Source of the DNA: Selaginella moellendorffii
Taxonomy: Eukaryota; Streptophyta; Lycopodiopsida; Selaginellales; Selaginellaceae
Assembly (NCBI RefSeq): GCF_000143415.4
Contig: NW_003314301.1
Location: 1,103,333 to 1,167,332, forward strand
Length of the DNA: 64,000 bases
Reading direction: 5' to 3'
Positions 44,133 through 54,724 of this stretch are shown in pieces. The position numbers were made by a program, and so were the translations under genes. Each line of letters begins with the position of its first letter. The first letter of the stretch is position 1. Below the pieces are notes generated by a model that saw only the letters and a program-made list of their open reading frames with translations, was not told the origin of the DNA and searched no databases.

Positions 44133-47100
44133 ATGGTAAGTCTTTTAGACGAAGTAGAAAATGGCATGAGGCCACATGCCATTCAGTAGCAACATTGGCA
44201 TGCACCGATTGGGCTCTCGAGTGCAGTCCGGTTACAGATGGCGTGTAGCCTCACGCCATCTTAGGATGCAGCCTCAAGACATCTGATGCAGTGGTGAATG
44301 GCGTGTGGCCTCACGTTATTTCCAGCTGCTAGCTTTTCATCTGTCAGCTCTAATTGTTGTGCATTTCTGAACAGGCGAGGAATTGCGTTCTTCTTCCAGC
44401 CACTGTCAATGTGGATGCAGAGAAGGGGGAGGAGCTCACCAGTTGGACTTTCGGGATGGAAGGCGAGGATCTGATGCTGTACAACACAGATGGTGGGAGA
44501 AAAGAATGCATGGGGATCCTCATCCAAGTGACAGACACTCCATGCAGTTTCATGCAAGAATATGGACTGGCACTTGTGGTAGAGACAGCGTCCGCCTTCA
44601 AGATCCACCTTGCACATCCTAGCGGCTTCCCGGAGGGGGGCAGCGGCTATAAGGAATTCCTAGAGGGAGCTAGGGAGAGGTTGTCCAGGAGGCCCACAAT
44701 TTCAAAGACGCTGCGGGTCTATGAAGATCACATGGAATCCACGGACCTCACCTACGGCGATGTTCAAAAACTATATTCCAACATTGAGCCGTTGAGAGTG
44801 CCTCCAGTTTGCGAAGCGAAGGGGAAGGGGGTCGATCTGGAAACTACCCCGAAGCAGAAAAGGGTGGTCAAGCTCAAGCCGACGTCCGACTCTGCTGCTC
44901 CAAAAAAGAAGCTACTCGGTGATGCCATTGCCTCGGGTTCGAACACTACACCCACCAAAAAGAAGAGCCGCAAAGAGCAGAAAGAGCAAGAAGAGGCAGC
45001 AAAAATCGTCGCAGATAATAGTACTTGTTACTATTCCAACAAAGTATATACAATCGACGTGAGCCGTATCGAGATCCAAAGCAAATACAACCACAGGCTA
45101 GTATCTGATGAGTGGGTGGAGAAACTGAAGCAGAAGATGCTGGCAAGTCCAGTAACACCCGACATCGCAGACGTGATCCCCTACTACCGAACAATGAAGG
45201 GCGAGACGAGGTTTCCAGACTTGATCAATAGGAAGGTGTTGGACGATCAGAACATCCGGTTCTATGCCGTCTCCGGGCAGCATTCTAGCTTGGCGATGCA
45301 ACAGATAGTTGTGGATATTATGGTGGGCGAGGAGGTGAAGAAAGTCTTCAAGACAAGAGTTGTCCGCCTGATAAAAGGCAACTCGCCCCTCCGATCTATC
45401 ATATACATCTCCCACGCGCAGAATGTCAAGCAAGAAACGTGCTACAAATCGGGTCTGCACGAGACATTGGCACGAACACGGAAGCTCTGGGTTCAACTGA
45501 AGAAGCCACAAAAACCAGGACAAGGACGTGCACTAGCAACTAGCTCCTGGCAGGTAAGCCTCGTTGCATGTGGCATAGCATGTGGCCTCACGCCATTTCC
45601 ATTGCAGGAATTCTCGAGTCTTCTCTCGAAAACACTGGGGGTCAATGACACACTCAGCATCCATAACATTCTACTCGCGACAAAAGTTGTTTTTGACAAA
45701 TGGGTAGATGTGCTAAGGAGGTACCATGACGGGGAGTTGCTAAACTCAATGGGTGTGGAGGACGGCCGGAAGCCCAATGATTTGAAGCTCAACGCCTTGC
45801 GTTTCTCGCGGTCTCTAGACGACAACGACCTTCTGACAGTGGCTAATGCTCTTCTACGTGGTGAGGTAGTCTTCAACAAGACCAAAATGACTCCCGGCCA
45901 TATTGTGACATACGAGGACTTGTGCACGACTCTGAGAGCTCGTGCGCTATTGAAGGATTGGATCTTCGAGCAAGTGGCCGTGGCGAGGGTGAGCATCGAC
46001 ACCACGCAAGAGATGATGGAAGAGCTGGAGTTGTCAAATGAAGACATCGACGAGTACGTGAAGGGGGCCCCCAAGTTCATCGATTTGCTGCGGGATGCCA
46101 CGAAAAGTAAAGCTGAGAAGTTGGATCAGTATCCAAATTTCATTAAGAGGGATGTCGACCGCCGGCTTCAGAAACAGCTCGACCCCGCAGCAGAGGCCTA
46201 TCGAGAACCTTACCGGGTATACGTGAATTCGGATGAGGATCAAAGGTGGAGGAGCATCGTTTCCCGCGGAGATGAGCAGGTCAAGAACATCTTTTGTGTG
46301 ATGGACTTCACAAACGAGGAGATCACTCATGCAGACGAAGTCAGCTCCATCATTGACTTAATAGTGGGACTTGCGGAGGTGGAATCTTCAGTCCACTATA
46401 TGATCTACGACTCCGAATCCTATCACAAGTTCTGGAAGGCCTTGAACGAGGTGAAGGCTCGGTTGAAAGGCAAGAAGATGCGGGAGATCCATGGGATAAT
46501 GGCTAAGAAGAAGATACCGACGAATGTCCGCATCTTCACAGTCGCCCTTGTTATTGGTCCTGCAGCAGAGTGGGACTGGAGTGACTTCCCAGCTTCGTTC
46601 AATAAAGCCGATCGAATTGATCTGAGGGAGGTCAATTTACCCGTGCCTGAGGAACTGAAGACGGCTATGGAGCTTTCGAATCCAAAGAAAGCTCCAGGTG
46701 CAGCATGGGAAATGCTCAGCTGGGTCTTCAACGCAATAGCGGGTGACTCCAAGGGCAAATGCGTTGTCGAGTACAACTGCGGCGGACTATTCTTTCGAGC
46801 CGCACTACTCAAGGGTGTCCCGTGTGTTGCAGTGACAAACTCCATTGAAGAGGTGACTTCAATGGAGCATATAATTACAGTTGCCAAAGAAAAACAGTAT
46901 CTTCTCTACGAACCTGGTGAGTACGCACTTTAAGTTTAAATGTTATCTCACAAGCTCTGTATGCAGGAGCGTGGCCACCCCCAGATGCTGAAACGGCGTT
47001 AACAGCTACTGATGTTAGGCCGAGGTCACAACCTGCACAAGGTAAGGTCACGTGAGGCCTCACGCCATTTTGATTATAGATCGTTGTGAATATTCAGACA

Positions 47101-49738
47101 CGAGGACTGAAAAGCGCACTGGTGGCGCGTCGAAGAAGGACAAACAGACAAGCAATAGGAAAAAAGGAGGTACAAATTATATTTGCAATGGCGTGTGGTC
47201 TCATGCCATTCCTTGCAGGAGACACTTCTTCAAAGGCAAAACAGGCAAGCACCAGCCAAGCTCAAACTGACAGTGGTCATAAAAAGCGAAAGCACGTTGG
47301 ACAGTCGTCGGGATTAGAGGCGTTTGATTCGAAAAGGAAGAAGGGCAACGAAAAGATGATAGGTAATGCCTCGCGGTTATGGCGTGTGTGCTCATGCCAT
47401 TCATTGCAGATCAAGGGCTGAGTGAAAGGAGCCAGTCACCACCTTCTGACTCAGATTCCTATGGCGGACTCCCCTTCCCCAATCTCAATGGAGAGGTACA
47501 ATGGATGAGGGATGCTTTTCAAGTCAGGGCCACGTTTTTCTCATCTCGTCGTCTTCGAAGGGTGCAAGAACGTGCAGAAACCATGTTAAGACAGTCGGGT
47601 GAGGATACGGTCCTAGGTCACGCATTAAAACAGGCTATGGATGTCTTGTATTTTGAGATGGAGACTCGGCCAGATGATTTTTCCAAGATGGTCCTGGAAA
47701 AACAAGCAATCCAGCCTGAGCAGCCTATGGAAGAAATGCAAGAGGGGGATGAGGAGCCAGAGAAAGATAATGAGCAGGAAGAGCAGAAGGACGAAGAGGA
47801 GGACAAAGAAGAGGAGGACGAAGAAGAGGAGGATGAAGAAGAGGAGGACGAAGAGGACTTGGATGGTCCTCACAATGGTGACGATCACAATAACGACGAT
47901 GACGATGATGACGACGATGGCTAGCCTGAGGTGGCCAAAAAGCAGCGGAGGAAGGTCATACAAGACAAACCATCAGGTAAATAATAGTACATCCATTCCT
48001 AACCTTTTACCATTTCTAACATTATCCATGTAGGTCGCAGAAGAAATGGTAAGTAGAGATTATTCAGTTGAATTAAGATACAAACTCTAGCCTTTAGTGT
48101 CGAGGAAGGATAGTGCCAAGCAAGGGTCGAAACGTATGTCCAATCCTTCAGAATCAGCAGTGCACCCAAGTGATATCGGTCCTAGTTCCTCAATAGCAGT
48201 TGATGGTAAATACAGTATAGTCGATTCAATGTGCTAATGAGTTTGTTTTTAGTAGCACGGGAGGATACCATCTCAATCGAAGGGAGATATTTGGACATGC
48301 ATATGGATCCGCCAGTGGACTCTACTTGCCTGCAAGAGTCATCAGAGCTGGTGGAGGCTACTATCCATATCAACGCCAAGCAAGCTGACCACGCTCCACT
48401 TGATGCTGCCCATACCACTGAGTCAATCTTGTCCACGTATCCAACTGACGGTGACCAGGCGCCATTGGACCCGCATGAGGCCACCCCAGCCGCCGAGCCG
48501 GTCGTATCCTCATTTCCAACGTGTGCCCAATCGTCTGACTACGCGCCGTTGGAACCTCCCTACACCGCCCCTGCTGCCTGTTCGGTCATGTCCACTTTGC
48601 CAACGGAGGCACCAGCTGAAATGGCGTGTGATCACACGCCATCGGAACCACCCCATGCCACTGTTGAGCCAGTTGTACCAGAGTCTACAGCTGAAATGGC
48701 ATGTGCCCACACGCCATCGGATGCGATTGACCCCACATTGCAGAGGAGAGTATTTCCGCCCTTCACGTTTCCTCGACCAAAACCCTCTGAACGACCATCG
48801 GGAGCACCATTCGCTAATATTGTAGATGGTAAAATTGACTTGTACCATTTTTTATGCTGACGCATTTCATTTCAGAGTCACGGCGAAAGTACTGTATCAT
48901 TTTTGATCTGAACGGTGTCCTTTTCTCCCATGAGCGTGGCTCGTCCTCGAATGTCACTGCACCCTCCAAAGCCTGCGGTCGCAAGTTGGTCAAAAGAGAC
49001 AGATTCACATTAATCACACGGGAGAAACTGCGGGATCTAATAATGACCATGCGACACTTAAAACAGAGGGCCGGGTTCAATTTGCAATTCGGAGTTTGGA
49101 CATCCATGATGCGCCACAATGCATTAACGTTGCTACAGATGATGCACGATCAGACGCGAGTAATATTACCATTTGACTTTCTCCTAACGCAGGAGGATTG
49201 CTTGACTATGGTCCATGTGAGGGGTAGCAAGCCCATCTTCGTCAAGGCAGAGGCTGTAGTGATGAACCGGACTGCTAGGTCAAGTGAAATCCTCATCATC
49301 GATGACTCGCCGATTAAAACTGCAGCGAACACGCACACATATGCAGTGCACCCCATCTCTTGCAGTATGGAAACTAGGGAGAAGAAACCGTATGTTCTGG
49401 GGGACCTTGCAAAACGGCTTGAAGCGATGGTGATAGAGAACCGGCCAGTCCAGGAGGTGGCTGCAGAAATCAACCAAATGGCAGATGGAACGGTATATCA
49501 GAAGCCATTTGATCGGACAGACACCAGTCATCATTTATGGCATGTATATTGTCTAGCCAAGCACTATCCGCATCTCCATAATCTGCTCAACCGGATGGGT
49601 TCTTCGACCACTGAACATGAGCGTGGACGTATTAGAGAAGAGATGGCATTACTATTGGGTTTAAATCCTGATAGTGTGGAGAGTGATGAAATTCCAAGAT
49701 TATTGTATAGGCGTTGGAGGCAAAAAATAACAGTCTGA
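44133..49738 (+). CDS. Large transposon gene: possible ParB-like module, acidic linker, HAD/CTD-phosphatase-like domain
   Basis: My exon model is 44133-44135, 44375-45553, 45608-46916, 46967-47041, 47080-47169, 47219-47362, 47410-47976, 48034-48048, 48098-48205, 48253-48828 and 48876-49738. The total is 4,929 nt (1,643 codons) in frame; introns 3-10 are all phase 1 with GT-AG ends. The ATG is the last codon of exon 1. A basic stretch (KKKSRKEQKEQEEAAK) is near residue 205. Residues about 225-370 include WVEKLKQKM and FYAVSGQHSSLAMQQ, reminiscent of the ParB/Srx fold (weak). Exon 7 is very acidic (Glu/Asp runs) and has one in-frame TAG (47922-47924, codon 1105). Exon 10 carries degenerate DxAPL and EMAC-HTPS repeats. 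The last exon has YCIIFDLNGVLFS and ILIIDDSPIKT, like NIF/CTD phosphatases, with Asn replacing the second Asp of DxD. Role unknown. Confidence 0.7.
44161..48717. repeat. 22 bp palindrome copies within the large transposon gene
   Basis: Consensus ATGGCRTGWGGCCWCAYGCC plus AT, nearly a perfect palindrome. Copies: 44161-44182, 44238-44259 and 44298-44319 (intron 1); 45575-45596 (intron 2); 47047-47068 (intron 4); 47188-47209 (intron 5); 47379-47400 (intron 6); 48621-48642 and 48696-48717 (exon 10, in frame). In introns 2, 4, 5 and 6 the palindrome ends 9-11 nt before the acceptor AG. Confidence 0.92.
47922..47924 (+). other. In-frame TAG in exon 7 of the large transposon gene
   Basis: The frame is open on both sides (DDDG before, PEVAKKQRRK after). 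No splice donor in the right phase removes it, so it is a nonsense mutation, a readthrough site, or the true end of a shorter protein. Confidence 0.75.
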
Positions 49739-50156
49739 GATGGCATGTATTTATTTAAAAATGTAACTTATTATGGCATGGGGTTCCATGCCATTGTATT
49801 AATATTAAAAGACAATTCTTTGAGAGGATTTGCATTATACTAGAAGTGTTATAGCATGTTATTGGAAGTCTACGAAGTTGTTTTATTAATAAGGGGAAAG
49901 TAAAGATTGAATGGGGACTTGGGCTCCACCTAGACTCGGAGCAACTGAGCCAATATTAAAAGGATGGAAAGAAATTGGACGACGATGACAAGGAGAAGAG
50001 AGAGGTGAAGCAGTGGCAGGGGGAGGAGAAGTGATTGAGTAGATATTTCCTTGTTTAAAATAAAATGGCATGTGCCTCAATGCAGTTGAATTTTGTTATA
50101 TTTATATACTATATAAAGGTTTGGAAACCTTATTTTACAAGTGGGATAATGACAAT
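49739..50156. other. Right arm of the transposon
   Basis: AT-rich, with one good palindrome copy (49773-49794) and one degraded copy (50065-50086). A small inverted repeat GTGGGA-TCCCAC (10 bp apart) lies next to the right terminal repeat. No gene. Confidence 0.7.
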
Positions 50157-50180
50157 TCCCACTTTAACGAAATAGAGCTT
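50157..50180 (-). repeat. Right terminal inverted repeat
   Basis: Perfect 24 bp reverse complement of 37452-37475, followed by TTAA at 50181-50184. Confidence 0.95.
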
Positions 50181-50184
50181 TTAA

Positions 50185-50880
50185 GAGTTGGTCAAACAAG
50201 TCATCAATATGAGGCAAAGGATAACTGTTTTTAACCGTGATCTTGTTGAGTGCCCAATAGTCAATGCACATCCTAATAGTTCCATCCTTTTTCATAACAA
50301 AAAGGACCGGCGCTCTATAAAGTGACTTGCTTGGTCAGATATGACCTTTGTCAAGAAGCTCCGTGAGTTGCTTCTTGAGTTCAGCCATCTCTTTGATGTT
50401 CAACCGATAGAGCTTTTGTAGGTGGTTTAGAACCCAGAATAACCTCAATCCGATGATCAACCTCACGGCTAGGAGGTAGCCCTGGCGGCAAATCCTTTGG
50501 AAAGATATCCTGATTCCTCACCAACAACTCCAATATCCTCTTTGGTACAGGATCAACCCCGTCGCCGATTCGAACTGAGTCACCAACACCCTCAGCTTCC
50601 ATCACTTGAACCCAAAAGGTCTGACATCCCCTCTTAGCTGCTTTTTGAGCGGCCCTCGCAATCAGGAACTTTGCATCCCAATCCTTTAAGGAACGCTTTT
50701 GCAACTGAAAGGATACATCAAGACATCCTTCTGACTTCAATGTGATATGACTTTGTCTAGCACCATAAATCCTTTTTATATACTTGTTGAAGAAATCCAT
50801 ACCAAACACTATCTAAAAATCTGGTATCTTCAACACTAAGTCCACTCTTTCTTTCCACTTGGATATCTTTATTGGAACAT
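50185..50880 (-). pseudogene. Chromovirus protease end and N-terminal reverse transcriptase
   Basis: The minus-strand frame contains FGMDFFNKYIKRIYG, then LLVRNQDIFPKDLPPGLPP and REVDHRIEVILGSKPP, the usual link between protease and RT. The RT start follows in degraded form down to 50185. It joins the RT half at 37447 once the transposon is removed. Confidence 0.88.
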
Positions 50881-50920
50881 CACTCATAAACTTTCTGGCT
50901 ACTTGCCCACCTTTCTCAAA

Positions 50921-51300
50921 CTAGAAGTGCATAGGCGACATTTGCTCAGCATTCAATCTTAACAACTTAACTAAGTCTTCAGATATCATGTTGTGTGTAG
51001 CTCCCGTGTCAATCATGACTCGGATTCGGTGTCCACGGACAAAGCCTACTAGATACATTAACGGATCAGTATTTGCATTGACTACATGAAAAGCTTGAGG
51101 AAAGCAACGAAAGTTACTCACCTCTTCTTCCTCATAGTCTGCATTGACCAACTCGTCAACCCCTTCAGCTTTACCACCACCGTCTTCCCTCATGACATTA
51201 ACCCGAGACCTTGTCTTATGCTTGTTAAAACATTCCAAAGACCTATGTCCCGACTCTCCACAATGGAAGCAATGACCCACACTACCTATTCCGCTAGGAG
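50921..51300 (-). pseudogene. Chromovirus gag end and protease start
   Basis: Zinc knuckle CFHCGESGHRSLEC (51230-51275) and a protease active site in RVMIDTGATHNMISEDLVKL (about 50960-51020, DTGA). Same order as the older relative at 26880-27150. Confidence 0.88.
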
Positions 51301-51629
51301 CAGGTTTTGCAGGTTGCTGCTACTTGCACCCACCAGGAGGAAGAACAGAGGGCCTAGGACCAGAAGAAGCTATTGGTGGTCTCCAACCACCGCCACCTTT
51401 GTTAACCGTTGCTTGTGAGCCTCCAGAGCGGAACCTGCCTTCCACCCTCTATTTCCGATCACCTTGTTTATTCCTAGAATTTTTATTCTTATCCGAGTTA
51501 CCAACATATGATTGCTGATATTGTTCCATGAGCGAGTGACTAAAGGCAACTTGCTGCGCTACACTCCAGGTACGTCTTTGGCTTAAACTTCAAAATCTCA
51601 TTACAAGAAAGTGAACTTAAACCCTCTAG

Positions 51630-52079
51630 TTAATAACTCCGAGCATCTTTGTCACTCATATTTGCAATCATAATGCGCTTCTGAGCAAATGCATTAACGT
51701 AATGCATGAGATCCCCTCGTGCAACCGAGGGCAACTGCAGAACTTCATCATCCTTAGAACTCGAAGAGGAGTCCGGTTGCTTAGGCTTAGCTGGTTTAGC
51801 TGCCTCAGCTTCTTTCTTCCTCTTCTTGTTCTCCTTCTTCAATTTGCGGACCTCCCTTCGCAAATTCTCAATCTCGACTTCCTGAGCCGTACGTTGTAAC
51901 GCCGCAGCATCTGGCTCTTCCTCTTCCGACTCAGCCTCAGCCTCTTCCACAGCATCTCTAGTAGGAGTTTCCTCCTCTCGATTCACCCGTCTAGAGATTT
52001 CAGCATCATCAGCACGGTTCCTCTTCACCATCCTGCTAGCTGCATGCATGCCTCTATTAGTAACTGAACATGCATACAA
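51630..52079 (-). pseudogene. Chromovirus gag, N-terminal part
   Basis: Begins in MVKRNRADDAEISRR and has a coiled coil rich in Arg, Lys and Glu (EIENLRREVRKLKKENKKRK), then QKRIMIANMSDKDARSY and a stop. The middle of gag (51300-51630) is broken. Confidence 0.75.
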
Positions 52080-52207
52080 TGTTCTTACCGAATGGTGCTA
52101 TCCAACTAATCCTACATAGGTCACTTCAGATCTACTAGAAAAGTCTCTACGTATGCAACTTGAGTTAGAAAATCCGACAAAAGTTGGATAGGAATCGCTG
52201 AGACAAT

Positions 52208-52221
52208 CCTTTGATACCAAA
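52208..52221 (-). promoter_or_regulatory. Chromovirus primer binding site
   Basis: Minus strand TTTGGTATCAAAGG adjoins the LTR end at 52222. It differs slightly from the TGGTATCAGAG type used by the other elements here. Confidence 0.7.
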
Positions 52222-53136
52222 TGTAGCACACTTGAATTTAGAGCCGAACTCCAAGCCCGTTGCGCTACGAATAAGGGTCCGGTACAATTTCACGAGCACC
52301 AGCTCCCCGTATCCAGCACCTACACGCAAAATGGTGTCAGATAGAGTCTGACACAATTTTGGCATACCGGTGGCCTAACGCGAGGAGGAGGGTACTCCAC
52401 CGACTAGAGCAGCGTGGAGCTTGGGTTTAGACCCAAGACGGATGCAAAATAAAAAGTGACACAACCTAGCAGAAGCCAAACTAATGTCTCAGGTGGTCAG
52501 ACATGCATTCTAACCACTATCCCTACTATACATTTGGAACCCCCCACAGGCCCCCCCCCCTTGAGGAACACATGCTTTGGGCTTTCACCCCAAGCCTCCT
52601 TTAGTACCAGGAGTTAGTCTCTAGGACAAGCTCGAAACTTACTAAATATGGAATGTCTTTAGATTGAGAATTTGGACACAGGACAAATACCATTGTGTTC
52701 AAGCCGATCTTTACATTCCGTAGATATGCTAAATGAACGAATCTAGACACTTTCCATAAATAGCATATGGGACCGAAATGAGACCAACACTAAGGGCATG
52801 ATAGCGAGGGTGTTTGGCAGATACGGTAAGCTATCATTTAGCGATATTGAGGGACTAGTCTCAATACGCAGGGGTTTTTGATACTAGCAAGTGCAAGCCA
52901 ATAACAGAAGTTTCTCAAACTAGGCCAAGTATGCTCAACAAGAAACACATAGAGTTCCTACCTTATGTTTATCCAATTTAAGTACACGATCATTGACCAG
53001 TTTCTCAACTAGCTCAAGTGGGAACAATAAAGGAAACCAACTGTACTGACCTTCTGCCGTCATGGCAATAAGGAAAGAGTGTCCATAAGGACTAGCCGAC
53101 AAGTATCTTTCAACACCTGAAGTCACATTCATGACA
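52222..53136 (-). repeat. 5' LTR of the chromovirus
   Basis: 915 bp, minus strand TGTCATGAATGTGAC to GTGTGCTACA, aligned end to end with the 3' LTR. A decayed solo copy lies at 61395-62105. Confidence 0.9.
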
Positions 53137-53424
53137 CCCTACCCCTCAGGTCGAGCCCAGCGGGAGCAAACTGGACCAACCAGATGTCAATCAATATGTG
53201 GTGTGATTCCCCTAGCCAACCAACAGTGTCGAACCCAACACCTCTCTAATACCAAATGTAAGCTCATGAATTTGAACTTCCCAAAAGGTCATCCAACCCA
53301 GTACTATTCAAACTTAAGGACGCTTAACCCAAATATCCCAAAACCCTTAACCAATTAGAAAATAGGGTGCACTCTTGTTCATGGATCATTTCTTGAGTCG
53401 TTCCCTTTGGCTGCTTACATTGTA

Positions 53425-54520
53425 TCAACTGATACATAGAGAATAATAGGCGACCTCTTGTTATAAACACGAGCTTGGAAAGTAAACATTGGATGAATTA
53501 ATGCCAAATGAACCCCTTGATGATACTCCCAAAAGAAAGATGGAGGGGTCATTGACTTATTCATGCAAAGTCCCTCCATTACTCACATGACTCTTTATTT
53601 CTCAGATGCATCTGAGTGTCTAGACCTTCCACTGCATTAGCACTAATAGGACGTTGTTAATGCCAAGGTCTCCACGCAAGAAATAGAAGCTACCAATCCG
53701 GAAAATGCCAACAATGCTGATAAGTGTGACTAACTTCATCACATGCCCAACAGCGAACATCACGGCCACAACCATGTCCTCGCCATTATCCTTGAACTCG
53801 AGCAGTAGCAACATCAACCTCCATTGGAACAGGACCATCTCCCACAGAAAGTGGAGCTAAAACACATGTAACAAGAAGTGGAAGAAATGACGTCTTATAA
53901 CATTGTGATAAATGAAAAGCATCATTAAGGGTGGTTGGAGCAAGTGCATGCATAAGTCCTATAATATCTTGACGAAGTGTTGACCACAACATTCTCAGCT
54001 TAATCCGCTCCAATATATTTGGCTTCACATGAAGCAAGAGGCTTTAGAAATGAATGCCAAATTACATCATTAACTTAGATGACTTTTGACGAAAACGATA
54101 CAATTGGTGGAAGGCATTATCACAATTGTTAACATGTTCGAATGCGCATTTAAAAACGTTTGGGAGAATACTCCAATCCTTATGTGTGGTTGCACTCAAA
54201 TTATTGTACCACTACATTGCCATCCTCTGGAGATATGTGAGAAACTCACGCAAATATTGAGCATCATCCCAAGAATTATATGTGGCAATCACTGTGAAAT
54301 GATTGAATTAATGGTACACATCATCTCTAGAATTCCCACGAAAGAACTCTAGCCAAACATAAGGATTGGCACCAAGAGTAGGAGGAATTGTACCACATGT
54401 CATTAATGCCACCATCAATTAAGTTTGGTTATTCAATTGCAATTGCATAGCATCAAGCAATTGTATTAGCTACTGCACTAGAGTCAAAGGAGGAAGAGAT
54501 TGTTGCTTTACCATGAAGAT
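53425..54520 (-). pseudogene. Outermost gypsy element, gag side
   Basis: Minus-strand frames read RQDIIGLMHALAPTTLNDAF and DGPVPMEVDVATARVQG (53790-53960), followed by a degraded zinc-knuckle region (about 53700-53770). Together with 32040-33083 this is one older element in which the TRIM inserted. Confidence 0.6.
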
Positions 54521-54724
54521 GAATGAAAAGGAAAGAGCAAAAGAAAGAAATGAAAAAAAATATATATATAGAAAGGGAGATCTAAATAATGCAAAAGCTA
54601 GATCTAAACCAAAATTCCGAAAGGAAAGAATAAAATAAGGAAATGGAAAATGTTAGATCTAGATGATGTAAAAGTTATATCTAAACCAAAATCCCAAATC
54701 TAAACACTTCTTAGGGACAATTAA

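Larger units (their letters stand above)
37452..50180. mobile_element. 12,729 bp DNA transposon with TTAA duplication and two divergent genes
   Basis: Both ends carry the same 24 bp perfect terminal inverted repeat, AAGCTCTATTTCGTTAAAGT followed by GGGA. It is flanked by TTAA on each side, inside the RT gene of the chromovirus. It encodes a transposase candidate on - (39081-42149) and an 11-exon gene on + (44133-49738), with a 2 kb divergent promoter region between. About 27 copies of a 22 bp palindrome are scattered through it. The TTAA target recalls piggyBac elements, but size, end sequence and proteins do not look like piggyBac to me. If the duplication is read as TA instead, the repeat gains one A. 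Confidence 0.92.
33373..53136 (-). mobile_element. Chromovirus (Ty3/gypsy), split by a 12.7 kb DNA transposon
   Basis: Two LTRs, 33373-34288 (916 bp) and 52222-53136 (915 bp), begin and end TG...CA on the minus strand. They are flanked by the 5 bp target duplication CCCTA (33368-33372 and 53137-53141). Without the inserted transposon and its TTAA duplicate the element is about 7.0 kb. The primer binding site (TTTGGTATCAAAGG, minus strand) abuts the 52222 end and a G-rich polypurine tract abuts the 34288 end. Gag, protease, reverse transcriptase, RNase H, integrase and chromodomain follow in normal order. Confidence 0.93.
33089..53419 (-). mobile_element. TRIM-like short LTR element, split by a nested chromovirus
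   Basis: Its LTRs are 33089-33282 (194 bp) and 53257-53419 (163 bp, with a deletion). Its internal part is 33283-33372 plus 53142-53256, together 205 bp, the same size as the internal part of the copy at 63511-63715. It is flanked by the target duplication TTGTA (33084-33088 and 53420-53424). There is no coding capacity, hence TRIM-like. Removing the insert rejoins ACACCCTACCCCT exactly as in the third copy. Confidence 0.88.

Noticed and set aside
44354..46933. A single 859-codon frame as the complete protein
   Set aside because: Its first codon is TTG inside an intron; a 54 nt GT-AG intron lies in frame at 45554-45607; and the frame continues by splicing at 46917. The multi-exon model stays in frame to 49738.
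47625..47963. Leu/Ile/Val-rich minus-strand frame that looks like a membrane protein
   Set aside because: Antisense of the GAGGA/GATGA runs encoding the acidic region of the large transposon gene.
37996..50086. CRISPR-like array
   Set aside because: The palindromes are irregularly spaced over 12 kb, lie in introns and exons of a eukaryotic element, and have no uniform spacers.
37448..50184. piggyBac element
   Set aside because: The TTAA duplication fits, but size, end sequence and the QTDN/GHTHED protein do not resemble piggyBac transposases as I know them.
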